Source: Cristatella mucedo (Eukaryota; Bryozoa; Phylactolaemata; Cristatellidae). Taken from it: a stretch of 64,000 bases of DNA. The notes beneath the pieces are model-generated. The model saw only the letters and a program-made list of their open reading frames with translations, ran no database searches and was not told the DNA's origin. The position numbers and the translations under genes are program-made. Where the stretch lies: the NCBI GenBank assembly GCA_009760855.2, contig WPIO01000055.1:1852501-1916500 (forward strand). Direction: 5' to 3'. Every line of letters starts with the position of its first letter. Within the stretch, counting starts at the first letter, position 1. Shown here piece after piece: positions 32,538-43,818 of this stretch.

Positions 32538-33470
32538 GCGCCGTCGGCGGCGCCGTCAGCCGCTCCCCTCTCGCCGCTCGTCGACGCCTCGTCGGCGGCC
32601 CCTCGCCCCTTTTTTCTCGGGCGCAATCTTTGTTCGGCGGCGGCGGCGAATCGCGCGCCGGACGGTAAAAGCGATGGCGGCACGAGCTGGCGCGAGCGTC
32701 GTGCCGGCAGCCGACGCTCGGCCGCCGGCGCCGTTTCGGCGCCTCGCTGACCGCCAGGCGGCGGCGCGCAGGACGGCTCTCTTGGAAGCGCGCCTCGCGG
32801 CGGCGGCGGCAGTCGCTTCCGAGGGCTCGCCGCGTGCTCTGTCCGTTTCGCCGCGCTCGCGGTTGGGCCGAGCGAGCGTCGTGTCGCCGAGCGACGGGTT
32901 CGCGCGCGGCGCTTCGCCCTCTCAGAATCGAGATTCGAGCGCGTGCGCCTGAGCCGCATCGACGGCCCGGCGTCTGCGACGTATTTGATTTATTTTTATT
33001 TCTACTTACGGCTGCGCTAAATCCGCGCCGAGACCGCGCGCGGCGCGCGCTCGGCTCGGAGGGAGCGACGGATCGCAGCGACGCATTGCGAAGCAAAAAA
33101 GCTCATCTGCGCGAAGCTAGAATGGCGACGCGGACGACTGCGTGCTGCACATGCGACGGTGATCGGAGCGCGTCCGCCAATTCACGGCCTGCGTTCGTTC
33201 CGCTAGAGCGAGCTTCCTGCGAGCCGCCACGCGGCGTCGGCGGCTTCGCGGAGAGCGAATAGCGATTGCGAGCGACGAGGCGTCGTTTTTTGTGTATCTG
33301 CCAAACTTCAAGGCGTTCCGCGCGGGAATCGCGGAGAAAGTGAAGTGCAACTGCAGAGCTCAGCGGCCATCGGGAGGGACAGCCGCCCCTTGCAGCCGTT
33401 TCTCGCGCGGGGCAGCGAAATGAGCTGAACGTGCCCCCCCTCCCTCCGGCGAATGGTTGTAAGGCTCCGC
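32538..33470 (+). other. GC-rich 3' flank of the C20orf96-like gene
   Basis: GC content stays high for about 800 bp. A second plus-strand frame at 32,674-32,952 (92 codons, Ala/Arg/Ser-rich, starting MAARAGASVVP) could be 3' UTR, a further exon or a separate small gene. Frames are also open on the minus strand, so coding is not supported. TTTATTTTTATTTC near 32,987 is the only AT-rich patch. No AATAAA is seen close by. Confidence 0.3.
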
Positions 33471-33474
33471 CAGT

Positions 33475-33508
33475 GATACGCAGGCGTGTCGAGAGACGCC
33501 TGCGTATC
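33475..33508. other. Perfect 13-bp inverted repeat (hairpin)
   Basis: The arms GATACGCAGGCGT and ACGCCTGCGTATC are exact complements, separated by the 8-nt loop GTCGAGAG. It is GC-rich and would fold stably in RNA. No known family. Confidence 0.85.
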
Positions 33509-33527
33509 CTTGTGGATCCGGTGCCTC

Positions 33528-33740
33528 TTAGTATATGATCTGGTGGTGATTTGCGTCAAATGCTGTTGAGAAATCGCAGAGAACTTGCGAAGAGGCCCCA
33601 CCCAGCGCAATCAGCACCGCATACTCCGAGTGGTGCGCTGTGGATCTGTAGCTTAAATTCATCGTACTACCTTCGGGTAAACCGTCCGCTGCTTTCATCA
33701 CTGCTCGCGAGCTGCCTTCGGATATACTACACAAAACAGG
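33528..33740 (-). mobile_element. LINE reverse transcriptase scrap
   Basis: The minus-strand frame ends in VLCDFSTAFDANHHQIIY, the LLDLSAAFDTVDH block of a CR1/L2-type reverse transcriptase, preceded by a helix-containing stretch normal for that position. Only this block survives. Confidence 0.65.
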
Positions 33741-34084
33741 ACCTGCTCAGCATAAGTTGAGATGTCGCCATTATTCGCCATTATTCGCCACCAACGCACA
33801 CCGCGGCGAGCCTTCTTCCGTGGGTCATGAGAACCAGCCTGCCAGCCTGCTGCGTTCACCCTATCAACCGCTCAGCTGTGGAAACCACGAAATGTAAATC
33901 TAAAGCGCTGTTTAGCACTCTTTGTGGTAGTAGCTCACTCGCCGTGCCTAAGTATGCAGTGAAAAGTCGACCGTTACTAGGGTTCCCGCAAATGCGTTAG
34001 CGCTGCGTCTGCAGAGCTGGTTATGGGACAGCCTCTCGAAATTCCGCCAGTTAAATGTCCGCTCACTGAAAACCAAAGGGGAAT

Positions 34085-35010
34085 TTATCGAGTCTACAAC
34101 CGGAAGCCACAAAGCCTATGTGGGTATTATGCAAGAGAGTTTTCTGTTGCGAACAAGAAGCCTAATCAGCTTTCGGCATGCATTCGGTAGCCGACAGACT
34201 TAATATCATGAAACAAAGAGAAAATGAGAAGCATTGCTGAGTCAGGAGAGCAGTTGAGGTAGTGAGCAGCACGGAAGTAGCAGCTGAACAGGACGGCTGA
34301 AAAGTTTTTTTACTAGCTGACTAGGCAGCCTCTGTTGTATTGTGACAGAATAGCCTTTACGGCTATCGTCACAACTTGCAGCAGCCATAAAGGATCGCCA
34401 ACTGCAGGATTCGAACCTACGACCTCGGGACCGATGTCGTTAAAAGTAACCACCTTACCTAATGAGCCATCACAACTCCCCGGATGTACCATTGTCGGAA
34501 GCAGGAGAGTAGTTGTCGTTGCAAAAGAATTGAGAATGTGAGCTCCACAGTCTAGGACCTGCAGAGCTAAAAATTCTGTATCCAAAGGTCTTTAAGTGGG
34601 TAATAAAACAGCTAATTCATTGTCCATCCAGGACCCGAGGGCCTGGGCATGACCATGAGCAGGCTAAAATTGATGCAGCAGTTTAGCTAGGTATGGAGGA
34701 GCCAAGCCGTGGCGGGTCTTGTGGGTCAGCGTAAGAACTTTGCTCAGTATCCGTTGTTCAACCGGCAGCCATCCTAGCTCTCTTAGCAAAGGAGACACAT
34801 AGTCAAACCTCTGGGATTTGTACACTAGCCTTACAGCCATATTCACCATCAGCTTCAATGGCCTAGTGGCTTTCTTTGGTTGCCCAGCTACATTGGAATT
34901 GAAAGAATCTAGCCGAGACTAAACCAAGGAGCTAGTTAAATTCTTTGCAAGCCACCGTGGAAGACGATTCTTAGTCTTAGAGATCAGACGTGGTGTCTAG
35001 CTGTGGAAGC
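34085..35010 (-). mobile_element. LINE family 2, 3' half, interrupted by a SINE
   Basis: Reverse of the C-terminal half and 3' end of family 2. It aligns with 51,395-52,150 block by block, including the KVLTLTHKTRHGLAPPYLAKLLHQF peptide region at 34,664-34,760 and the conserved start of the UTR at 34,150-34,310. An S1 SINE at 34,312-34,495 lies between the pieces. Frameshifted and truncated. Confidence 0.75.
34312..34495 (-). mobile_element. SINE S1, complete-looking copy
   Basis: On the minus strand the promoter boxes are intact: an A box GATGGCTCATTAGGTAAGG and a B box GGTTCGAATCC about 40 bp on, then GGCGATCCTTTATGGCTGC, the GACGATAGCCGTAAAGG motif and the AGAGGCTGCCTAGTCAGCTA end with an A run. 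It is inserted in LINE family 2. Confidence 0.8.
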
Positions 35011-35124
35011 AGTCTTCTTAACGGACATTCTAAAATTTAGGAAGCTTTAGGAGACGACGTCTACATTCCGAGCACGCGATGATGGTTGCAAAAGAGCACC
35101 AACTATTAGAAGAGCAAAGCCTTC

Positions 35125-35235
35125 TATTCCTTACCGAGGTCTGGCCGAGGTCGTCGGCTCGAGCCCCCGTGGCATACGTGCAACGTCTGAAGAGAGAAGA
35201 AATTCTCTTGGGGCAAAATACAAGTGAATTCTAAG
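35125..35235 (+). mobile_element. SINE S2 copy
   Basis: A B box (GGCTCGAGCCCC) near 35,156, then a diverged tail with GAAATTCTCTTGGGGC and ACAAGTGAATTC. The A-box half is truncated. Confidence 0.55.
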
Positions 35236-36514
35236 TAATTCTATATATAGTCCAGCCACACGCTCGGTGCGTGCTGTGATGAATAGCAGCTCCGTTGTGT
35301 CGATGCATCGCCTCCACGGTCAAGGTCAGCTGTGAGCAAGTCAAGACCGGCCACTATCAGCTGCGATTCACAGCCAAAATTAAGGCCTGTTTAGACGAGA
35401 GTGAGACTGCAAAACTATATTTCAAGGCACCTATCTTTACCTTATCTTAGAGTAGCGCAATTTTAACGACAAATTTCAGGCTGTCTTGAAACAAAGTGAG
35501 AGTATTGCGATCGCTGAGTGACCACGGAGCGTGTACCGGCGCACTTCTAAGAGATGGCCTTGATCTTGCGTCACGCCTCCCACTCGTCGAAGTTTGGTCA
35601 CACCCCACGATGCCAAAATCTTGTCCACGCCTGCGACAAGTGGCGCGCTCCGGATCGAGCAGCCGCAGACACAGCAACAGAGCCATAGGATTTTTCTGGG
35701 CGCATTCTGGTGATTCGCTGTCATCTTACGCTCGCCCGCCGCCGCCGTAGCGAGGGCCGCTTTCATTGGTCGGCCGCGACGCAAGCCGGGCCTATTGATC
35801 GGCGACGCGCGTTCGCCGTTTGCCGAGGCGGCTCGCTAACCGGTTTGTCGCGCGCGCGCACGATTAAGCTAGCAGCCACCGGGCGCCGGCACCCGGCCTC
35901 TCGGGCCACGCCCATCGAACCTCGTGGTGCGCTCTCATCTCCTTCAGATGATTTCGCTTGCTCGCTGCTTGCTGGGCGGCTCGTGTCGGCGCGCCGGCGA
36001 TTTTTCATTATTATGTTTGCCGATCCGACTTTCGACCGCCGCCGCCGCCGTTGCTGCTGCTGCGGCGGCGGCGGCGGCGGTTGCGCACACTGTTTTCCGC
36101 GCTTGCAAGCGCCCGTGGCGTTCTCTGCGAAGCGCGAGCGTAGAGCATAGAGTAGCTTTTTAACACCTTTTCGCCCGCGAATGCTCTCGCAAAGGCGTGC
36201 GATCGCGTGCGATCGACCGCCATTACGACACTGCCGCTGCTCTCGGGCGAAAGTGGCGAATGGCGACCCTTCGCGTTTGGAACCGCGCGCCGAGCAGATC
36301 CGTTCAGATTGAGAGTAAGTCTCGCGAGAAAGACGCGTGCGCGGACGGCCGAATTCACGACTCAACAGCTGGATAAAGAGCCCGCGGTGACATCTTCGTC
36401 TGTGCGGCGCGCCCTCCCCCCCATCGATATCGGCGACGGCGGCGGCGGCGGCGGCGCTCTCTGCGTGAGACGCCTTCTGGGCGTCAACTCAGGCTCGCAA
36501 TCTTGCTCGCGCGC

Positions 36515-36554
36515 ACGCGAGAGAGAGCGAGAGAGCGAGAGAGAGAGAGAGAGC

Positions 36555-36635
<81 letters not shown>
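36515..36635. repeat. (GA)n polypurine tract
   Basis: About 115 bp of GA with a few AAAG and GCGA interruptions. The Arg-Glu repeat frames through it are artefacts. Confidence 0.95.
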
Positions 36636-36640
<5 letters not shown>

Positions 36641-37061
36641 ATCGCTCGCGAGATCCGGTTACTTGCGTTCGTAAATATGGTAGCGCTTGCAGAGAGATTA
36701 GCGGGCGAACCCGGCGGCGAGGCGAAAGGTTTTGCTGCGAGCTCTAGTCAAGATTGACCTTCGAGGATCCCTCCTTTTATTGCATGCAAATATGCAGGAC
36801 GCTCTCAAGCGTCGAGCAACGGGCGATCCGACAGCGCGCGATTGGTCAGCACGAGTCTGCTCGGATTTCGCCGTCGCGCGACGCGCCTGAAGGTGCGCAC
36901 TGTCGCAAGCCGGCGGCGGCGGCGCCGCTATCTCCGCCGCTCAGGAAGCAATGGCGGCGACGGCCGGCGAGGAGCGCCGGCCGAGCGGAGAGAGCTCAGT
37001 GGCTGCAGCGACCCGCCAGCAACGCTCCGGTTTGCGGAGCGCTGGAAAGCTCCGAGGAGAG

Positions 37062-37714
37062 CTACGAGCGCTTCGCGACCTCGTGACCGCGCGTCTCGTG
37101 ACCTCGCGTCTCTCCACCTCCAAGTGCGCCCTCTCTTTTGTACGAGCGGGTTGTCAGCGTTCTTCGGCTGGCCCTCGCCCTCGCCGCCTCCGCCACCGTT
37201 GCGGAAGGAGCGGCAGAGGTGGCGGAAGCAGAGGCGTCAGCGGAAGCAGCGGCGTCAGCGGAAGCCGTGGCGTCAGCGGAAGCCGTGGCGTCAGCGGAAG
37301 CCACAGCGTCGGCGGAAGCCACAGCGTCGGCGGAAGCAGCGGCTGAAGCTGCAGAAGGAGGAGGAAACGACGCTTGGCGAGCAGACGAATGCCTGGGGCG
37401 CGCGGAGGCCGAATCGCGGCCGAGCGGTCGCGGCTGCCGCAGTGCGGTGCCGCTGAGAGCCGAATCCGAGTCGTTCCGTCGCTCGTAACTGACTTCCGGC
37501 GCGCCGACGAGATTTGGAAACGACGGTGAATGCGAGCGCTTCCCGGAAAGGCAGTCGGGCGAGTAGAAATCGATGTGCAGCAGTTTGCCTTCGCCGGGGT
37601 CGCTGTAGCAAGACGGAAAGAGGCCGTTGACGGCTCGGCACCGACCACGGTGCACCTGAAACGACGCGAGCCCGACGTTGTGGCTTAACATGTGGTTCCA
37701 CGAGAGAGGAGAGA

Positions 37715-37721
<7 letters not shown>
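37062..37721 (-). CDS. Candidate exon of unknown protein, minus strand
   Basis: The minus-strand frame is open for 219 codons. Its first third contains VHRGRCRAVNGLFPSCY and KLLHIDFYSPDC, a cysteine-containing, non-repetitive stretch that looks like real protein. Two acceptor-like sites occur: a TCGTTTCAG ending near 37,657 and GCTACAG near 37,609; a pyrimidine tract from the adjacent (GA)n precedes them. The middle reads through the 18-bp minisatellite as Ala-Ser-Ala-Asp repeats and is probably not coding. A link to the secreted-protein candidate at 40,329-40,982 on the same strand is possible, since both joints can be phase 0, but it is unproven. Confidence 0.25.
37234..37341. repeat. 18-bp minisatellite, six units
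   Basis: Six units of GCGTCAGCGGAAGCCGTG and close variants (…GCAGCG, …GCCACA), with a decayed seventh before 37,234. The period is a multiple of three, so all frames stay open on both strands. Confidence 0.92.
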
Positions 37722-37839
<118 letters not shown>

Positions 37840-38114
37840 GGAGTAGATTCAAAATAAATCTTGAAAATGAGAGAGGATCTGCTGGGTTTTCTCCAACGGG
37901 CTCGTTAAAGCTGCCAGCTCGAACTGTTTGTTCGCGGTGGTTAGTTTCCAGAACGGATCTCGTTATTTTTACAAGGGCAATACCATTTTTGTGTGGTGGC
38001 TTAGGGAGTAGCCAATTTGTTTAGTCAGGTCCAAAGCGGCAAATTAAATTAGAGTAAAATTAAATTGAAATAAAAGTAAATTGCAAACATTTGGACAGGC
38101 TTAGAAAGTTATAT

Positions 38115-38450
38115 TTTATATAAGTTGGTCCACACATTTGTGACATCCCGTTTCAACTTCTGCAAGTCACTGCTTTCTGGCCTAGCAGCATGTGCGATCA
38201 GGCGATTGAAGCTGGTGCAAACTCTGCAGCTAGGCTGGTCTGTCGTGAGCGTCGCAGTTGGCACATTACACCACTTCTCGCCGACCTGCACTGGCTACCA
38301 GTCAAGCAACGGATTGACTTCAAGGTTTTGTCGCTCACTTTTTATGTTACCACTAATTATTCGGACGTGCTTTCTTTACAGTATCTGCTAAGTGCCTAGA
38401 AAGAGATTTAGTTTTTCTGAAGGTGCTATACATGTATAATTATTAATAGC
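38115..38450 (+). mobile_element. LINE family 1, internally deleted 3' end
   Basis: The plus strand encodes FVTSRFNFCKSLLSGL and ACAIRRLKLVQ, then LTSRFCRSL, and jumps directly to the tail (GTGCCTAGAAAGAGATTTAG). The [17 protein letters not shown] block is deleted. Confidence 0.75.
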
Positions 38451-38452
38451 AT

Positions 38453-38510
38453 ACACTCCGACTGCTGACATAATTGCCAAGCACAATCTAGGCTGTAATT
38501 TTTAGGTGGG
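38453..38510 (+). mobile_element. LINE family 1 RT scrap
   Basis: About 55 bp encoding YTLPTADIIAKHNLG, the stretch just before the YADD box. It directly follows the tail of the preceding copy. Confidence 0.5.
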
Positions 38511-38654
38511 TGACAAACAGCTTTGACCTTCGCTTTGACCTCTCTGCCTTTTTAGTAGGTTTTACACTCTTTCTTCCGTAGCGGTTTGTCATTCGCCTTT
38601 AGGTGGCCGCTAGCTTTCTTCAATTGAATTGCAATATTTCCAACGCCGTGCTGG

Positions 38655-38800
38655 TTTGGCTTACTAGTTTAGGTGCTCAACCTGACCAAGGTCAAGGTGA
38701 ATGTATTGGATGGCCGCGGTTGAAGGCTCAAGCCCATTGGCATATGTGAAACACCTAAATAGAGATTAAGTTCTCTTTAGGTGCAATACAATGAATGATA
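38655..38800 (+). mobile_element. SINE S2 copy
   Basis: A-box half (GGTTTGGCTTACTAGTTTAG), B-box remnant (GGCTCAAGCCC) near 38,727, and the tail hairpin AGAGATTAAGTTCTCTTTAGG, ending in an AT repeat at 38,797-38,810. Confidence 0.7.
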
Positions 38801-38844
38801 TATATATATATTAATAGGAATATTACAAAGAAATTAGGAGAACC

Positions 38845-39345
38845 TAAACCTCAAAATCAGCTTCGTCGGCAGATTCTCTGCAGCGTCAACACAAAATCTG
38901 CCTCTCACTTTCAAAAAGGGATCTCCGCAAGATGATCACATCAGTTCCTCAGCCAAGTCTGCCTACTTTCAGCTGCATAATATTGCAGCGATTATGGCTT
39001 GCTGAGATAAGAGTACTCCAGCTTGACTGGTCCGACCACATTTGACATCGCATCCCATCTAGACATATGTAACTCGCTACTCTCACATCTCAGAGCCTGT
39101 GCAATAAAGCGCTTACAGCTGGGGCAAAATTTGGCAGCCCTCCGGGTGCGGTCACGAAATTCCAGGGTTTGACGAAACTAAATTGAAGGTAGAATGCGCC
39201 CTTTCTGCATTTGCATCGTCCTAATGCTTGCTGACTCTGTGGGCTACCACGAACCAATGGGTATGCTTCCTTTCCAGCATATTCAATTGCCTGGAAAGAG
39301 ATTTCGTTTTCTCAGCATGCCATACAAACGATTTAATAGCATCGC
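38845..39345 (+). mobile_element. LINE 3' half relic
   Basis: The plus strand has DDHISSSAKSAYFQLHNIAAI, as in family 1, then broken downstream blocks and a tail GCCTGGAAAGAGATT near 39,291. It is heavily decayed. Confidence 0.65.
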
Positions 39346-39519
39346 CTTAAATTAAGTCCTACTCTAGCCGTCACACCACATCACGTCGACAATATGGCAA
39401 TCATGCACACAATTGCACAAAGACCTAAGATAATGAGATCTCTCTTTCGATGAACTACATACGCTGAAGAGAAAGAAAGTCAATAGATTATTGACAAAAT
39501 GCACTGTTTCAGCACGCGA

Positions 39520-39760
39520 AATAAATAAAGAACAGGCCAATTTGCAGGGCTATAGCATAGTCTATAAGGAATAGGTGCCTGACGTCATTCGGCAGCGAGT
39601 TCCAGGGCTCTGCGAGCGCACTCGAACGAAAGGCGTGACCTACCGAGGATTTGAGGTTCGTAAGACGCACATCTAAGCCACTTGAGTTGGAAGATTTGGT
39701 ATAGTCCGAAATCTGATGACGGAAGTATTTCGGATCCGTAGGGCCGTAGCGAGAACCGTA
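39520..39760 (-). mobile_element. LINE C-terminal scrap, diverged
   Basis: The minus-strand reading has DVRLTNLKSSVGHAFRSSA and WNSLPNDVR, equivalent to the LKSFGDRAFSSYAP..WNSLP block. The sequence differs from families 1 and 2. Confidence 0.6.
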
Positions 39761-40328
39761 AAGTTCGCTTACACGTAATTGTCAGATTGCCTTTTTATCG
39801 GCAACACAACTTCAGACAGTTTTGCTGCCACCATCAGCAATTTGCAAGCTGCTGGGGAGGCTGCTTGAGGAGCACGACGGGCTTGGAGGTCACCGAAGGT
39901 CGTCTGCGCAGGATCGGCGCACCGGTGGCAACAGTGCGTCTCGTGCTTGCAAATGACAGCCTAGATCGATTTTGGTGTTTACACTGTCGTGGGGGCGAGT
40001 ACACGCTGCGAAAAGGAATGCACCTAGAGCAGATGCCTAGGAGATCGTTATTTTGTGCTCAACGTAAAGTACAAAGCCTGTCTGGCTCCTCAGAAGGCGC
40101 AGGGGCGCGAGGAGGCGGGAGTGACCCCTTTTGCCTTGTAGCCAGGTGGCGGGTCAGAAGGCTAATGACAGCGGTCCTGCGTCACCCAAGCCACTTCCTA
40201 GGTTGCGTGCCCTATGGAGTGGTGGTGGTGGTAGTGGTAGCGATGGCGGCGGCTGTGTGTCGACGGGGATCTGAATTCGAGACCCACAGCACTGCTGGCA
40301 CCGATAAGACTGACATATCGCCACCTAC

Positions 40329-40621
40329 CTTGACCTCGGTCATAACTATGGAGCAGCCGTCGTCATCTGGCCGGCGTTCGCCTGCTTCGATGGCCGGCCG
40401 CCTGCCGCTCGAGGGTGGGAAGCTGATGCCGATGAGTTTACCGATGTCCAGCTCTGGCCGCCGCTCGGATTGAGTTTCCCGCTCGGCGCCAGTCGAACCT
40501 GGTCGAACCAGCTGCCTCTGAAAAGTGAACCGGCAACGATCGACAGTCGGCGTCCCGAGTGGCGATGGCCCCGTAGCGAGCGCGCCTGAACGGCTCTGTC
40601 GCTGCGCGACCGAACGTCGGT

Positions 40622-40658
<37 letters not shown>

Positions 40659-40982
40659 CCCCCCCCGCCCACGACTGGCGTCCCGCTCTATTTCCGGCGG
40701 GTCGCCGCGCGGGAGCCGGAAAGAAGAAGCTTAAGCGGCAACACGTTTCGCCGACGCGGCAGCCGACGTGGCGTCGGCGAAACGCGCGGCGTCGTGAGCT
40801 GCCTCGGGAGCCCTTCCGCCGCCCGCGAGCCTCACCCTGAGCGGGACGACTGTGTACTCGCCCAAGAGCGGCACGAACGCCTCTCCTTTCTTCACGTACA
40901 GCTGCAGAGGATCGTCTTCGGCGAGCGCGATCGGCATCAGCATCAGCAGCAGCAGCAGCGATGCCGTCGGGGCACGCCTCAT
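40329..40982 (-). CDS. Candidate secreted or membrane protein, first two exons
   Basis: Exon 1 (40,982-40,836, 49 codons) starts with a clear signal peptide: MRRAPTAS, a hydrophobic core of Leu and Met, PIALAE as cleavage region, then DDPLQLYVKKGEAFVPLLGE. It ends at a good donor (AGG/GTGAGG). Exon 2 (40,517-40,329, 63 codons) runs from acceptor CACTTTTCAG to donor AAG/GTAGGT, is phase 0 at both ends, and encodes a polar segment including ELDIGKLIGISFPPSSGRR and CSIVMTEVK. The joined frame is open. I do not recognise the family. The frame also continues unspliced past exon 1 to a stop at 40,731, so a short 84-residue secreted peptide is the alternative. Later exons were not identified. Confidence 0.42.
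40624..40679. repeat. C homopolymer
   Basis: Thirty-four consecutive C, then two shorter C runs broken by single G. It lies in the predicted intron of the secreted-protein candidate. Exact length in a read or assembly is uncertain. Confidence 0.9.
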
Positions 40983-41613
40983 TTCCGTCACTGTTTGCGG
41001 TTCTCCGATCGCCAAGAAAGGAAGATGTCTCTTCGCAAATGCACTTTTACCAATCTGCCTTCCTCGGCGAAAGATACTCGAACTCTGGCTCTGCTTCGAC
41101 GGACGCGCCGCTTTTATAACGGCGAGAGACTGCTGGCCAGCGTCGAGTTCAAAAGTTCGTCGTCGGTTCAAAGGTCCACGAAGGTAAACCGTACCTGGCC
41201 AAGCAGCGCTGCTGCCCGTAGTCTCGCGAGCGCCGAACGAGGTCGGCTGAGAGGCGATAAATTGTGTCTCCTGCACCGCGTCTTCCCCAGCTTCTCCCCT
41301 TCTGCCAGCACTTCCATTCACTGTCTTAATGTCTCACATCGTCCTCCTCCTCTTCTAAACTACTGTTTCTCGATTTCTACTTCTCTCGTTGCCCCGCGTT
41401 GTCCCGCGTTCTCTCGGGGGCTTCTTCTCACTACTCACTACTCTCTTCCGCCGGTTCCGTCCCTTGCTGAATATCTTTGTCTCATCTTATAATATCCCAG
41501 CTCTCAATTTTCTCAATGGAAGTAGATCCGCACACCGGCCTAGCGGATTCATTTCGCTGTTTAGTGTGGGTAAAAAACCTGCAAAGGTTGATGCGCAGTT
41601 GCTTGTCACCCAT

Positions 41614-41658
41614 CACACACGCACACACACACGCACACACACACACACACGCACACAC

Positions 41659-41698
<40 letters not shown>

Positions 41699-41775
41699 GC
41701 ACGCACGAACGCACGAACGCACGCACGAACGCACGCACACACACGCACACGCATGCACACACACACACACACGTG
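41614..41775. repeat. CA microsatellite with ACGA variants
   Basis: CA repeat with CGCA interruptions and a block of ACGCACGA units at 41,695-41,735. Confidence 0.95.
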
Positions 41776-41999
41776 TATACAATTCATTTGTTTTCTGTGC
41801 ATACAATTTTGTAAAATTCATATTAAATTCATGTATTAGTCGTATCATACTCATTCGTCCGCTGACGCTCGCTCGACGCCTCGCTCCGTACCCGCAGCGT
41901 CCACGCAGGCCGCCGCTTACACGGCTGCCGAGTCCTGGTAGACGCGATGCACCTCTCAACCTAATTGAACTCGACGCTGGCGTCTGAGCAGCTAGGGGT

Positions 42000-42502
42000 G
42001 CGAAGCGCCACCTCGCTCACGTCGAGCGAGCGCGCGGCACGCCGCCGCTCGGTCGGCATCGCGTGAATCTCGCCGCCCGAGTGCCGGTCAGGCGGTGCGT
42101 CTCAGCCTGGCGACCGCCGGAGGGTGGGGGCCAGCCGGCGTGGTGCCAGTGCGGCGACGGTGTGGACGCTAAGCCGGCGATAAGGAGGACGTTGGAAGGT
42201 GGACGCGGAACCAGCGTGGATGTCGGTGAGTGAACAGCTCGGGCCGCAGGCAGCAACGCGGCCCGTAACTTCGGCTCGCAGCGCCACGAGCACTGCATCG
42301 CGATCTCGCTCTCGCGGCGGCCTCGACCTCGCGGCCTCGACCTCGCGGCGCAGCGAGCACTGCGAGCGGAGACCTCTCGAGCGGCGCCTCGAGCTCGTCC
42401 GCGAGCGCCCGAGCGCGCGTCGAGCGCCTCGAGCTCAGCTCCAGCCAGGCGCTCAACTCCAGAGCCGAGAGCTCAGCTCCAGCCAGGCGCGCTTTGCACG
42501 TG

Positions 42503-42546
<44 letters not shown>
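42000..42546. other. GC-rich block ending in (CT)n-(CG)n
   Basis: High GC with frequent CG and Arg/Ser/Ala-rich open frames on both strands; internal GAGCTCAGCTCCAGCCAGGC duplicates occur near 42,430-42,490. It ends in about 32 bp of CT and 14 bp of CG. It could be a CpG-island promoter. No coding region is supported. Confidence 0.4.
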
Positions 42547-42547
<1 letters not shown>

Positions 42548-43714
42548 AGCACTAGCTGCTATTTTGGGTATGTAGGAGACCGAGCTGTGAGTTGCGGATG
42601 CACGTTCTAGTTTCGACGCACGAGACACTGTCGGAGTGCAGCCGGCGGCGACCTATTCAGCGACTTACAGCAACGATCATCTTTCTTAGGAATCGGCATA
42701 GACATCGGCAGTCGTCGCCGGTAGGCCAGACCACGGAGCTAACGGAGGTCACACACTGCCTTCGCTGCTGCGAAAGGTTTCGAAGCGTCGCTTCGCGTCG
42801 TTGTGGGATTCTTCGTTGCTGAAGCTCTTCTTCTGACTGCTGGCTCGCTAACATCTATGTATGAACTGCTGGGCGTAAGACGTGGCTTTGCCTGCCCTAT
42901 TTCACCACCATCACTAGGGGAACTGCCAAAATATGTGAGTAATCGCAAAAACGTGCTCTCTCGCTCACTTGTACGTATGAACGCAGAAATGCATTCGGCC
43001 GCGCGCAGCACACAAACAGGCGCGCGAACACACACGCACGGACACGCACACCCACATACACATGCACTCACGCAAGCATGCACGAAAGCTCGCACTCGCA
43101 CAAGACAGACACAAAGACTAAGCAGCGAAATCAGTTACAGTACTTACGGGTACTGATGACTCGCTAATTGAGAGCAGGTGCCTCGTCCCTTACCGTGCTA
43201 CCGAACCTTGTCACCTTATTTCAACAGCTGCCTGCGGAATATTTCCAAGAATTTTGATTGGAATTTAGCAGGTGGTGTACTGAAAAGGTGAAGCTTGACG
43301 CCGGGCATCCATTGAATTTCGCTCGCCTGAGATTCCTACAGCAAAAGAATTAGATGTGCATAGCATAGCGCAGCGTCTCGCCAGCGCGGCAGGGGATTGG
43401 TGAAATAGAAAGTGTGAGAGCGGAGTAGGGGGAAGGGGAGAGAGGACGAGAGTGAAGAGAATGAGAGATGGACAGAAAAATGCAGAGGTAGAAACACGTA
43501 GGTAGAGGTAGAGAATAAGAAATCTACAGCTAAATAAATGTGGCCATTTGATCAGGTAGCTTGAAGTAGCAGGTATCAGGTAACAGGTAACCTATTTAGT
43601 CAGGTAACCTATTGTTTTCGATTGCTTCGAGCGTTTCCATCGTCGTTGCTACGCCATCAATCCGCTTCATCGATGCTGATCGACTGCTTCAATCCCAAGT
43701 GTAGATAGCTATTT
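42547..43714. other. No gene supported; donor-like end near 42,932
   Basis: The plus-strand frame through 42,803-42,932 encodes SMYELLGVRRGFACPISPPS and stops at a consensus donor (ATAT/GTGAGT). It may be an exon end, but no acceptor or start was found. CA-rich sequence follows at 43,020-43,110. Confidence 0.2.
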
Positions 43715-43818
43715 GACCACGCTTCCTTTGCAGCTAATGTAAAGTGCCTAGAAAGATATTAAGTTCTCCGAGAGAGAGAGAGCTATACAAATATGCTATT
43801 ATTATTATTATTACTGTG
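43715..43818 (+). mobile_element. LINE family 1 3' tail
   Basis: TTTGCAGCTAATGTAAAGTG, GCCTAGAAAGATATTAAG and (ATT)n. A small GA expansion sits in the hairpin's 3' arm. Confidence 0.7.

Noticed and set aside
34380-34480. A tRNA gene
   Set aside because: A and B boxes are present but there is no cloverleaf acceptor stem, and the body continues into a SINE found at several other places.
36207-36757. Arg-Glu repeat proteins
   Set aside because: They come from (GA)n tracts; no non-repeat conserved part. The same holds at 37,692-38,024 and for Ser-Leu frames at 30,073-30,541 and 57,507-57,943.
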